NCBI RefSeq assembly: GCF_026210795.1
Contig: NC_089452.1
Coordinates: 1,054,001-1,118,000, forward strand
Length of the DNA stretch: 64,000 nt
DNA from: Rhizophagus irregularis
Taxonomy: Eukaryota; Glomeromycota; Glomeromycetes; Glomerales; Glomeraceae
Direction of reading: 5' to 3'
The translations under genes were made by a program, and so were the position numbers. Every line of letters starts with the position of its first letter. Positions within the stretch are counted from its first letter, which is position 1. Shown here piece after piece: positions 43,250 to 56,060 of this stretch. The notes beneath the pieces were generated by a model. The model was not told the DNA's origin, ran no database searches, and saw only the letters and a program-made list of their open reading frames with translations.

Positions 43250-46200
43250 TTACCAAAAAATTTCACGCCTTTTCACTATTTCTAAAAGACTTAACATATA
43301 AATTTCCGCAAGTACTAAAAAGTAATACTATTTGATAATAAAAATTAATTGGATTAAAAGTTATGAAGATTATTCAAATTAAATAAAAAATAAGTGTACT
43401 CACTTCATGTTGAGAATTATGATTTTTAACAAAATTATGTGATAATTCATGACAAAACATCATGTACCAATAAGTCATAGCATTAGTCGTAGGTTTAGTT
43501 TTACATTCTTCATCATGTAATCCAAGATAAAATCTTAAATTGAAAAATAATATTCTATCACGATTGAACGCAATTGTGTTTGAATTATTATCATAAAATA
43601 TGTGAATATTTTCTGGTGAAAGTTTAAAAACCTCTGCAAGATCTCTCAGCATAGTTACAAATCGGTTTAATGAGGCAGTGAGTGCTTGAGAGATTTCTGA
43701 TTGATCCAATCCACTAGGCAAGTACAATTCAATTTCTTGCAATTTTCCAACATTATACAATAAATGATCTAAATAAAAATAAGAGTAAATCATAATTTAA
43801 GAATAAATACAATCCGTTAATAGCATAATATTATATAATAAGTTTACCTGGTATAATTTCACAATAATCTATTTGATTTCCATTGATAATTTTTACATTA
43901 ACTGGATAATAAGTAAAAGCTTCATTTTTATTGGCATCATCATCCACTAGATTGTTATCAGTATCCATTTGTTCGTTATCAATATCCATTTGTTTGTTAT
44001 CAATATCCGTTTGTTTGTTGGTAAAATTAGATTGACTAATAACAATATCTTTTGAATTGGAGTAACAGTCATTTATAGCATTTTGTAAAGAATTTCTTAG
44101 AAGCTGAGTAGTTTCAAAAGTTATAACTGTTTTCTGATTTGTTAATGTGATAATCTCGCTATATATTCCAGGATAAAATGAAGCTGAATATGATGTTGAT
44201 GAGTATGGCATATTATTTGCTTCTGAATATTGTGAATCTTCATTAGCTACCATTTGATCAACAATATACTGTAAGTTAGACTGTTTTAATATACGATCAA
44301 CCGGATACCCCATTTCTTTTAAATTTGATAAAGGAGTTATTAAAAGCATATTAAGATATGCAATATCTTTCCAGTTATAAAATTTGTAAATATATTTAAC
44401 TAGATGTTGTGAAATACTAAGAATATTTGAACTAGTAGTTATATAAAGAGTCCATAAATTCTTTTCATCTTGAAGAATACTAGTATTATTTTTTTTAATA
44501 TGATCAATATTTTCTAATGTATAACTCGTTTCTACGTAATCAATCTCTCTAACTTTTATATTTTTAAGCCATTCTTCATCTCTTTCAATCTCAGGTTTAG
44601 AATAATTATGATAGAATAGACTTGACCTTTCTGCAATTAGTTCTTTAAAATATTGAGACCTTTCAGTTTCTCGAATAGTGCCTTTTGGGGTTGAGGTCTC
44701 TTTCACAGACTTTTTTAATGATTTACACCCTAACATCTATATAATGAAAAATAAACGAGATATATCAAATTCAATTAATATAATGGCATAAATACAAGTT
44801 CATACCTTGTACAAAAATTCCAGGTCATTTTCTTCTGGAGCTGTTAATGGATTAAAAATTTGTTGGTATATAATATTATCATTTATAAAAATATCTTTTG
44901 CTGAAGCTAATTGAGAACGGTTAAATTCCTTGTTATCACCAGAAGTTGAGTGGCATTCTTTCTTTATAGCTACTAAAATAGATGCTTCTTTCATTGCTGC
45001 AACTAAATTTGGCTTACGAGCTATGGTACCAATATGCTTAAAATCAATGGCAATTTTTCTTAAAATAGATAAATAACTATCTACATTATTTCCAATCGAA
45101 TTCCACAATTTATGTGATGATTTTACCAATAATTCAGCATAATCTATTAAAGTTGGTTCTTTTTTAACACCACAACTTAACAGAAATCTGTTGGCAATAT
45201 CTCCAAAATTGACATATAAAAAGAAATCTTTTAATCTAAAAATAAAAGGTATTATTTTTAAAGTTTTATAAAAATAAGTGAAATTATAAAATAGATTTTA
45301 CATACATTTCATCTTGAGTTGTTAAATAACAACTACATGGACTGGCAAGTGGTTGAGTTTCATTTTTAATTGGAATGAATTTGAAATTAGAAAGCATTTT
45401 CAAATCGGAATCAGTAAAGTGTGTTTGTTGTGATGCTAAATACTCAAATATTTTCTTTGCATTATACTCATCTTGTGGTGGATCTTGAGTTAACCTATTT
45501 AAAAGTTTTTCCCGGTTAGGATTCTGACTAACACCAAGCTTTCCTACTTGAAATCGTAAATCTTGGCGTATAACTCGGAATTCCATTATCTTGCATTCAG
45601 GATTAATGAAACATTCTGAAGGTTTTGCATAAATTTCTGGATCTGAGCAAGGTAAAAATGCAACGCCTACTTTCGCTGGGTCATAATCTTTGAAATATTT
45701 ATCTCCAAAATTATCAATAAAATATTTTAGAGCTTCGCTACGAATTTTAGAATCAGTTGAAGGTGCTGCTAATTCCAGAATTTTCCCAAGTTTTGGATAT
45801 TCTTGTAAACCCAACAAAATTAAAAATTTTCCTACAAATTTAAGAATGATACGCACAAAATTTTTTAATTATTGATAATATTAATAATAAATAAATTTAT
45901 AAATATACTGTATAAATGGAAATAAGTATTACCTTCTTGAGTATTATGAGACCATCTTCCTTTCAAACTAATCACTGGTAATCCAAATTTACGGTATAAT
46001 GGTTTAGGTATATACAAATCTCTAGCAATAAAACGTTGTTTTGGTTTCATTTCTTCACATCCATTGCTATTACTATTACTACTACCATTTGGCTTTGATT
46101 CGGTTAAATCTTCCTTAGGCCAAATAGGTCTGTTTTTTAATATCTTTATTTCTTCTTCCTCAAGATCATTTTGTATTGAAGCTAAATATTTTAAAAGTTG

Positions 46201-49145
46201 CATATGATCAAAATCTCCCTGGCCATTAAGATGATTAAAAATGAGTCCTAATTCAACAACCTATAAGTAAATTTAAAAATTATGCTTAGTCGTTTAAATA
46301 TTAAATATTAATTAGGAAAAAAACTTATTGATTACCTTTCGAACACCGAAAAGCTCCATTAAATTCTTAACGCTCAAAGGTTTCTCAAAATCGATCGTTG
46401 GTAAGCTGGGAAATAGATTAACATTTTCAAAATAAGCTTCATTGGGAAACTTCATTCCTAAACTAGTCGGAATACATTTCTTTTGAACAAATAACTGACG
46501 AATAATTTCCTTATTTTCTTTTGAAGTATTATTTAAATTTTTTGTTAAAATTTGGTGAACTTTCTTAGCAAATGTAGGGTCACTTTCTAAATTAGGTTTA
46601 TTGACAATAAACTTCGCCCAATCAACCAAAGCTAGTTCTGACCACCCAAGCCACTTTTTTAGATCCTGAATTTCTAAATTTTTAGAAATAGTAAACGGGA
46701 ACACTTCATCTGGAACATCAACATTTGGAGGAATTATACCTGGATTTAAGAAATAACGAAATGTATTCAAAGGCCTATTACCAATACGTGCAAGTCGCAT
46801 GAACTCAACAGTAGGATCAACAGTAATAGCATACATTGGTTTTTTAGATTTAGTAACTTTTTTATCTTCTGTACGATTATTTTCCTTTGTTTTGTAAGAA
46901 ATCCACCATTTCAAAAGTTTAACCATTTCATCTTCAGAAAGGGTTCGGTTTTTCAATTCATATAAAACATCTTGAGGAGTCAACTCTATTATAAGTTTCA
47001 TTGTATTTTTTGCTTTCTTGAAAAATGAATCACATTGTTCCAATATAATTTCAGGAACAAGTGGAATTATTTTAATGAACCCTACCATTTCTGAATTAGG
47101 TATGCGAACATCAGATATTGGAAGGACCCCATTCGTTGATAAAATCGACAGTTTTTCTTTCAAACAATTAAAAAATTGTAATTCCTTTATTTTGCCGACT
47201 TGCTCATTTGGTGTGCTTGGATTAAATGTAAAGTGCGCTAAAGCATGTGCTGCCCGTTTCTCAAGCAATTCTCGAATAGATTTTATATCTTCTTCTTTAG
47301 TTACGCTGATAATCTCATTATATATTCGTTTCATTTGATCCATCTCATCTTCATACAAAATTCTACATAACTTTCCTGCTAAACACAACATCTCACCATT
47401 ATATTCAGCTAACGTTTTATTTGCTAAATCAATTGACTCTCGTTCCATCTAAATAGTATAAACCTTTAATCAGTAAATTAAATAAAGAAAGGACATATCA
47501 TAAATAAACCTTCAAAGTATACATACAGTAGGAATTACACGTGCTGCTAAATGAGAACAACATCCGGTAGTTTGTTGAGTTGAGAAACCAATATACAATC
47601 TTCCTTGATTTGGATATCTAAATAAATCTTTAAAGACCGGAGAAACACTTTTACTAGATGAATTATGTTCATCAAATCCAGTAAAAATCATTTGGATAAT
47701 TGTCTTATTTGGTGGTTTCTTTTTAACAATTCGTTCCATTTCGGCAGAGAATGCATCACTGACTTTAACATCCAAATTTCCACTAGCAATTCTAAAAAAT
47801 ATTGATGATTTCTCTGATTGATATTTAGCGTCTAGTTGGACATCCCTAACATCTACCGAGGTAAGATGAAATAACTTTTGTGGAGAGAACACATCGTACT
47901 CAGATGTGATGTTCATAAATTTCGGTTCTTGCATTTTCTTTGATAGTTGTATGGGCATTGCGTCATTAAAATATACTGATATATCCTGGAGATTTACTGT
48001 AAACACCTGTTATTATTTTATGAAAAAAAATTATATATGAATATACATTATATAACTAGGAAACGGAACCGAGATAAAACTAAAATTTGACTGACGACCA
48101 CGTGAGGGACAGAAAAACACTCGTGACCACAAATTTTTCACGTGCGTAGTCCTTCGGACAATCATATTATATGAATAAGTAATATACCAGTGAGTTGGCC
48201 AAAAATCGTGCGAATTCTTCAACGTCTGGTAACTAATTATTATAAAAAAAAAGTGACATACTAAATATTAATAGTGTTATTTGCAAAATTTCAACAGTTT
48301 TGAATGTATATTTACCTCTATAGGTACTCTTGTATCCATTAAAAACGTTGTCCAACCTTTGTCTTTATCTTCAATAGGCCCCTGTTTTGTAAATAATTGG
48401 TTTTCACGCCAATAGAAAGCCATACCTTGTCCACCAGAAGAGACACTATCAAACAAAACGTGAATTAATATTCATTAATGGTCGTACTGTAATTAATAAA
48501 AGATTAAGTAAATCATTACTTACAATGGATTTTCGCAAAATGAAAACAATGAATAAAAGCCAACGCCAAAAGCTCCTATCTATTAACGATATTAAAGTAA
48601 AGTTAAAGATAAAATCAAGTTCAATAGAGATAAATCAAGTTCAAAAAAAATATGGCGCGCAGTATACAATAAAAATACAATACTTTTTGCTCATCTGGAT
48701 TTCCCTCGGCAATAGTCTTTAATCGATTCCAATCCTCAAGTCTAAAAGCGAAACCATTATTTTTGAATAGAATTCGTGTAACTTTATTATTTGCCGTTTC
48801 AAATACAATCTGGACACATGAAGATTTCGCGTCATCTTAACGTTAACGTACAGTACAAAGATATTAATCTTCCATCACATTATAAATTAAAAAAAAAATA
48901 AAATGATAAATTTTTACCAGAATTTTGCATTAACTCTCGATATACTACATATTCTGAAGAATACCTAATTCAAAAAAGATTTTTTTTTTTTTTAGAAAAA
49001 ATTTCAAACGAATATAAAGTTATTAAGAGCTAACTAAAAAATTATACCGAGCTAAAACCTTATCAACCAAAAGTCTTTGATTGACTTTGACGCTTTCCTC
49101 GTTAAAATTTGAAAGAATTTGATCTCTAAGATCGTCCAAGGACAT
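43250..49145 (-). CDS. HSP90-type ATPase (sacsin-like) DUF3684 protein
   Basis: The 13 exons are 49,145-49,048; 48,964-48,918; 48,835-48,684; 48,579-48,524; 48,445-48,316; 48,006-47,527; 47,448-46,336; 46,260-45,933; 45,831-45,306; 45,235-44,806; 44,736-43,848; 43,768-43,404; and 43,327-43,250. All phases agree, giving 1,563 residues. The N-terminus is a GHKL ATPase fold like HSP90 and sacsin: ELMQNSDDAK (N-box, about 42-51) and IGAFGVGFYS (G2 box, about 100-109). The large middle matches my memory of the fungal DUF3684 family. Near the C-terminus CHELSHNFVKNHNSQHE (about 1522-1538) holds a His-Glu-x-x-His zinc-peptidase-like motif with further His. Exon 11 has a small MDIDNEQMDTDN repeat. 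Function in fungi is not established; a chaperone-like ATPase role is inferred. The small-exon 5' end is easily missed: exons 2 and 4 are only 47 and 56 bases. Confidence 0.88.
43962..44030 (-). repeat. Short coding tandem repeat in DUF3684 gene
   Basis: Three imperfect 24-base units encode (N)KQTDIDNKQMDIDNEQMDTD, an acidic linker that is likely length-variable. Confidence 0.6.
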
Positions 49146-52100
49146 TTTGAATATTTTGGCAAATAAATATATAAATAATTTTGAAAAAGTTGTTCTGGTC
49201 GAATATATATAAAATTTAAGGTTATACAATGGGCGTAATTGATTAATTCCAAAATCATTTTATTTTCATATACTGCCAAAAATGTGATGTTTGTGTAAAA
49301 ATAAAATTTCATTATAAGCTTTATATAATAGTATTATAAACTATTTTTAGGGGAATGCCAAAACCATCACAAAATCAAATTCCTAATTTTAGTAAAGATA
49401 AAATTTACACTTATTTTATAAAATTATTATTAATAGTTTATTTATTTTTGATTCATCACTATTTTCAGAATTAATGTCAGGAAATAGATTTGTTCATTCT
49501 AATCAAAAAAATTTTCCCATAATCTTTTCATAGACCGATAATAAAATGATAGAATGGTTAAAATGATCTACGTATGATCATATGTTTCGTAGACCACACG
49601 TCATAAAATAATTTGAGTGCCGATCATTTCTATGGCAGATAAAATATTTCATAAAAATTAGATAGTTATTATTGTTACATAAGAAATCAAAAGGTCATTC
49701 GTCAAAAATAAAGATTGATATATAATCATATATTGTAATAAAATAATGAAATGTTTGGAGGATTTGTCAACGGTCTAAAAAATGCATGATTTAATTAATG
49801 ATTATGCATTTTTAATAGTCATTTAAATTATTATTTTAAGCTACTCTAAAATCACACTCAATTAATGAAATTTAAATTTATATTGTTAACCATTAATTTT
49901 AATTAGGAGGAATGCCAAAACGATCACGTCGATCTTTCCTTTTATAGATAATTTTTAATCTAATCATATTGGTTGTCATTATTATAATTCCGGCCCAGTT
50001 TTCATTTTTGATTTGTTTATAAAATTTGTATTCGCTAACTATTACTGTTAAATAAAAATAAAAATAAAAATTATAATTCCGGCCCAGAAAGAGATGCTTG
50101 GAACTAATAGAAATTTTATTTCTGCAACCTTGGGTCCTACTATATATAAAAAAATCATAGTTCCTTTCTTTAAAAAATACGCCCTTTTTTCTTTTTTTTA
50201 TAAAATACACCTTCTCTTTCTTTTTTTTAAAAATATACACTTCCCTTTCTTTAAAAATTACACACATCTTTCCTTCTTTAAAAATACACATTATATTATG
50301 TATTTTATTATTTTACTCTTAAAAAATTATTTTTAAGTGAGACTTCCTGACAGTACAGTCTGAAACTTTGGAAGTTTAGCGTTAATGAATTTGAAAATAA
50401 ATAAAATAATCTTTATTTATTAAGGTAAGCTTGCGCTCCCTGCTTGCATAGTTTTAATGATACTGGTTTACGGATAAAAAAAGCTGAGGAGTAAGATATA
50501 AGAGAAACTGGCTTTCCCTTAAGAGGGTTATTATCCTATGTACCTGGCTCTTATGGTTGGTGTCATGATATCAGTGGTTTGCCATAAGATTATACAGTGT
50601 ATTGTACTAGTTCTAGGGTGAACCACTGGTAGCATGATATTAACACTTTTCTGGAAGCTTTTTTTTATGGAGTATGGTGCAAATCATACTAACGTTTTTT
50701 TATCTTGTTTAGATTATCTTAGGTCTTCATATGGAATAAATCAATGACTTTTAATATAAGATAACATACTTTTATGAGAACTGGCAAGAATTCCAAACGC
50801 AATAGAAAAATAATAAGGAATATAATGAATATAATTGGATTACGGGTCATTGCGAAATTGGTAAAGTATTATTCTAATTATGAGCCCAAAATATTGTGCT
50901 GTAGTCAAACAAAAATCTCAATAAATTGTCTATGATCAAATAAAATTCATTACTATTTTATCAAAACTTTATTTTTCTATTCTTTTTGCTGCGCTCCTTG
51001 GTTTTTACTAATAATTTTTTGATAACATTTGTTTCAATTTCTTGTATTACTTTTTTAGAATAAGTGATTTTAATAGCTGCACGAACTGCATGGTAAATCA
51101 TGATATAGTTGATCAATAACTTTTTTCATTTGTTCCTAAAAAATTTTAAGAATTTTATATTTGCTGTCATAACAACTATTATACTCAAATTAAGCACTCT
51201 CGTTAATTTCAAACACATAGCATCTGATCACATTAATATACTGTACAATTTATTTCTACAGTACATCCAAATGGGAGCGTTCTCAGTCAAATGGTCTTAG
51301 AGAAGAGTCAGTGCTTAAAAAAAAAGTATTAAAATTCGATATCATTAGAACCATGTTGAGAGATAATAATGATAGTTTAAAAATAGTATATCGTAATTAA
51401 AAATATATTTGTTCACCATAAATAAAGTATAATAAATTTGAATATTTTTTTTTTTTGCACAGCGTAATATTTTTATAGCATAAACCCATTAATTATAAAT
51501 TTATAAAAATTATTCTTTACTTGAAATAATTTAATAATTTAAGGTTATAAGAAGCTCTTTGTACTTTTTGACTGACTGTTTGTATAAAATACGTTTGGCG
51601 TAATTGACAATTAATAATTATGTTATATATCACGTATTTATAAATTAACTATTCCTTTTTTAGACTTCAAAAAAAAAAATTAAATCATTAAAATTTTCTT
51701 CTAGACTTTTATAAATATATATATTCTTTTAATAGAGATTTTTCTTAAAATATAAAATATATCTCCAAGAATTATTATGAAAGAATTTAATATTTTATTG
51801 TTTATTATCGGTATTTTAAGATCGGTTAATATTGTTGTATGTTTGTGAAACTTCAACGTAACACAATGCAAGTCCCATTTTGATAAGTTCTAAGAATTCT
51901 GTACGGAATGTACAATAAAAATCGAAATGTCATTTGGAAACATACTTTAACCATATTAGGCATTAAAAAAATCAATTTTATTAAACAATGTAGGATCCAT
52001 TTTGTATCAAACATTAGAAACTTCTATCGGGTATTATACGCAGATTTTTTTTTTTTAATTTTGTAAAAGAATTCATTGTTCAATTTTTTATTATAAAAAC

Positions 52101-52170
52101 GTATATATATAGAAGCTGTTTCTTTTAAATATATTCAAAAATAAACAAATAAATTAATAGAAAAAAAATT
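49146..52170. other. Intergenic with simple repeats
   Basis: No supported gene. GGAATGCCAAAAC(C/G)ATCAC occurs at about 49,352 and 49,910, and TATAATTCCGGCCCAG at about 49,984 and 50,072. At 50,159-50,300 there are five imperfect 25-35-base units of the CCTTTCTTTAAAAA(A)TACAC type. A (TAAAAA)n tail at about 50,050-50,070 resembles the retroposon tails near F-box gene 1. The remainder is A+T-rich. Confidence 0.4.
50159..50300. repeat. Imperfect pyrimidine/TACAC tandem repeat
   Basis: About five units of TTCCTTTCTTTAAAAAATAC type, 25-35 bases each. The reading frames over it are low-complexity artefacts. Confidence 0.55.
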
Positions 52171-54002
52171 ATGAACCAATTAACAAATCATAATCATAAA
52201 ATTGACTTTTTAACATCAAATGATACATCATCATTTCAACCAACGCAAACAATAGTCAAATCAAAGTATAAAAAAGAGAAATGTAATGAATGTAATAAAA
52301 GAAGGTCACGATTAGATGAAACTCACCAGATTTGTCACGTTTGTTACAAAATGAAGACATTATTTGAACCGAGTGGAAACAAAATTATCGATGATTTCAT
52401 TAAATTTACACAAGTCAACTTTGTCAGGAAGGAAGGAAAATTGGAGTTTGTTCCCTATGAACAATTTAAAAATATAGAATTTATTGCTGAGGGAGGATTT
52501 AGCAAAATTTATAAAGCAACTTGGGTTGATGGTCCGATTAATTGGGATAATATTGAACGTAAGAGTGATAATATTTCTCGTAAACCTAATTATACAGTAG
52601 TTCTCAAAAAAATCAATGATTCTAAAAACATCACGTCTAAGGAACTGAATGAGGTAACGTAAAATAATATGTTAAAATAAATCGTAGATAATTAATAACA
52701 TAACCTTTTTTTATTTTAGCTTAAGATATATTATGATTTTTACACAAATTGGAATTCACAACATAATAATTATCAGGTTAAGCGTAGAAGTAATAAGATA
52801 TCTTACCAAGAAACTCCGCTTAATAGTTGCATTTGTAATTATTTTGGTATTACTCAAGACGTAAATACACAAGATTTTATGATTATTATGCAATATTATG
52901 AATTAGGTAATTTAATACATTACCTAAGTAATGATTTTTATAACATTAAATGGTCTAATAAATTGCATAATTTAACATGTATCGCAAATGGACTTATTAA
53001 TATCCATAGTGTAAATATTATTCACAGAGATTTACATAGTGGAAATATTTTTTTTACAAGTAACCCGTCGTATAATGTAGTAATAGGTGATTTGGGGTTA
53101 AGTAAATCTGCTACTGAATCTACAGATGATAATAATGTGAAATATGGTATTATTACTTATATGGCACCAGAGATTTTTCAAGGACAAAAATATACTAAAG
53201 CTTCTGATATATATAGTTTTGGAATGATCATGTGGGAGTTTATGACAGGTAGAAGACCTTTTTGGGATGAACATCATGATACAAACCTTATAACTAAAAT
53301 ACGTGATGGATTGCGACCACCAATCGTAACAAATGCACCTGAAGGATATATTGAATTAATGAAAGAATGTTGGGATTCTGATCCATGTAAAAGACCGACA
53401 ACCAATGATATATATAAAAGAATTTGTATATTGGTTAGAAATGAAGAACAAAATAGTAAAAATCAGAATCCAACTAAAATTATAGAATCATCAGATATTG
53501 GACCTGTACCAAAAAATAATCCAGGTGCCATTTATAAGAGCAGGCCTTTAAGTAGCATGATTAATTCTGCAATGTCTTTAAGGAGTTCAAGAAGTCAATC
53601 TATTAACTTAGAAAAAGTCAAACGAAAATTTGAAGATAATAATGATGATGGTATGATTTTATTTACAATTTTATAATAAGATTTTAGGGTGTCAATATTT
53701 ATTAATTAAAATTTATTTAGGTCAAAGTATTAAAAGAAAAAAATTGTATGAAAATGAAAATAATGGTAATAATTTTTTTTTTTTTTGATAATATATCAAT
53801 TTCATAACTTGATTTAATTAAAATTAACGTATAATTTTTTCTTACAAAATTCATCGAATTAGATATTGATATGAAATTAAGTACTGATGGTATGTAAATA
53901 TATACTGATTATAATAATTTTTTTTAATATTAAATTCTAATCTAACGTTCTTAATTTATATTTGCAGAATATATTACCCAGGAATATGATTTTGATATCT
54001 AA
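52171..54002 (+). CDS. Tyrosine-kinase-like (TKL) protein kinase
   Basis: The exons are 52,171-52,653; 52,720-53,650; 53,721-53,765; 53,863-53,889; and 53,968-54,002; all phases agree, giving 506 residues. The N-terminal region has paired CxxC motifs (CNEC at 38-41, CHVC at 55-58), a likely zinc-binding knuckle frequent in this fungal kinase family. The kinase domain spans about 100-400: EGGFSKIYKA glycine loop (107-116), VVLKK with the ATP-binding Lys146, HRDLHSGN catalytic loop (263-270), GDLGLSK in place of DFG (285-287), MAPE (309-312), and DIYSFGMIMWEFMTGRRPF. All catalytic residues are present. The tail is Ser/Arg-rich, and three tiny exons end in EYITQEYDFDI, a conserved family ending that confirms the splicing. 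It phosphorylates unknown targets; TKL kinases are greatly expanded in Rhizophagus. Confidence 0.93.
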
Positions 54003-56060
54003 TTTTAATTTTTTAAATGTTTATAGAAAGTTTAATTTTTATTTATCATAAATAATGGAGTAATAGTTGTGCCGCAGCATATTACTAACGTTCGCGTATT
54101 GATATTTTCACGACTTCTCAATAATAGATGGCTATTGATTTACTATTAAAATAAAGTTAGATTAAACTTTTTATGTAATTAATGTAAAATCCATTAAATC
54201 TACATTTTTGATATAATATTTATAACTGCGGCAAACGTTTTAAGATTAAGAACCAAAAAAATTGATAATATTTTCTACCTTTTGAAATTTAAAAATCCAT
54301 TATATAAATATTAAAGTTATTAAGTAGTAAATTATAATGTTTTCTATTTACGAATTAGTTTAATTTTCCAATAAAAATTTATACCATAAAACTAAATATA
54401 CTACAATTTGAACTATATTTACATACGTCAATAATGTAAAGTCAAATTAAATAAACTACAAATGACAAATTTGTAAATCAACCATTAAGCGTTTTCAATA
54501 TCATTGTTAACGTTTAATATTGTATTGCTTCGTTAAACATTGTGATTCAGCTCAAAATATTTTCAGATGAGTTCATCATAAACACGTGAATCTGTTAATA
54601 TCAAATTTTAGTCTTTTTTTTTCTACTTTTTTTTTAAAAAAAAACTTTAATAGCTTATCATGTTAATTTTTTAGAAAATAAAAGCAATATTATATTTGAA
54701 TTCAATAATAATTATTTTTATTTTATATATCGAGATCTGTCAAGTTTAAAATTAAATCTAGAACTATAAGAGGGAATTATCAAAATATAAATAAAGTTTA
54801 AACTTTAAACTTTTTTGTGATCAATTTCAGGTAAATCTAAAAGATTTCTGCCTATTTGTCTAATTTATAAACGGTTTAAATTTAAAAAATACTCGATTTT
54901 TTTTTTGTTTCGTTGACATTTTGTGTAACCTTTTACCTTAATCAAACAAAACAGCAGGCTTATGATACAAAATTTCCTGTACGATATTCCTTCCTAATAA
55001 CTTTTTAATGTAACGTAAATATGTAGTCGTGGCAGTGCCGCAGTGACACAAGGAGGTAATTTTTTACGCCTTTGATAAATATTGACCACAAATGGAATTA
55101 TCCGAATGATTTTCATCACGATAACTCAAAAAAAAAAGTTAATGAATCTAAAAATTGTTAGTCCTGTTTAACATGGCGTTCCAAACAATATTAAACCATT
55201 TTTTTTTAAATTCAGTAAGATCTAGATTGAAAACAAGGCAATCTTCAAGTTCTGATACCGAATCTGCTATTATTTCCAATGCATATACTCATTATTCCAT
55301 TTAAACTGAAAGTCAATTTACCGATTCCAGAGCTCCAAGTATCTTAAGTCAATCTCTCGAAAGCATTTTTGGGTTATTATGAGTGTTTCGGAACATTCTC
55401 TATAGCTAGAATCGATCTGTATGGGATAACAATCATAAGTTATAACATCATGGCGGATTTATGAAATACCTCAAAATTTGTCCATCATGTCAAATTAAAT
55501 ATTTGACAGTGCTTTAGTCACCAAATTTCTATGTAAGTCAAAATGAGCTCTAAAAAAATTTAAATTTTTTTGTACCCAAATCTTGCGTCTAACCAATTTT
55601 CCAATTATCTAACCAATTTTTCCAGTGTTAAAGGCGCGTCATTATTTTGACATATTTTTTTTAGGAAAAAAGCTTAATGTTTCCGTAAGTCAATTTTAAT
55701 TCCCGAGGTCGCAGTAGAGTTTTTGCCAAATTTCATACATCCGCCGCAATGATGATATTAAATGAAGGAAAACATTTGGTTTTAACGAAAATTAAAGAAT
55801 CTCCCTATTTAAATAATACTTCAATTTTGGTAACTTTAAGGTGAAGACAGCTTATGCCGTATAGTGATATATATAGAACATGTACAGTATATATTTAATT
55901 ATGTATAAGGTCCAAAAAACATTTTTGCAATAGTTAATGTATTTGTAAATTTATTGTACCAAAATAAAAAATAAAAGTCTCCATCACAATAATATCTCAA
56001 AAAATAATATCAACCACTATAAACAACCACTATAAACAAATAAAAAAAAAAATCATTTAA
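54003..56060. other. Intergenic with a decayed coding fragment
   Basis: No intact gene. A coding-like remnant lies at about 55,215-55,385. The rest is A+T-rich without strong repeats. Confidence 0.4.
55215..55385 (+). pseudogene. Ser-rich coding remnant with in-frame stop
   Basis: One frame reads RSRLKTRQSSSSDTESAIIS, continues to THYSI, then a TAA where Gln (CAA) would fit, then TESQFTDSRAPSILSQSLES. Its composition is that of a real Ser/Thr-rich protein tail, unlike the flanking DNA. A single C-to-T change explains the stop. No neighbouring domain survives, so the parent gene is unknown. Confidence 0.35.

Noticed and set aside
50094-50336. 80-residue frame on the plus strand
   Set aside because: It follows the pyrimidine/TACAC tandem repeat exactly and has repeat-derived composition.
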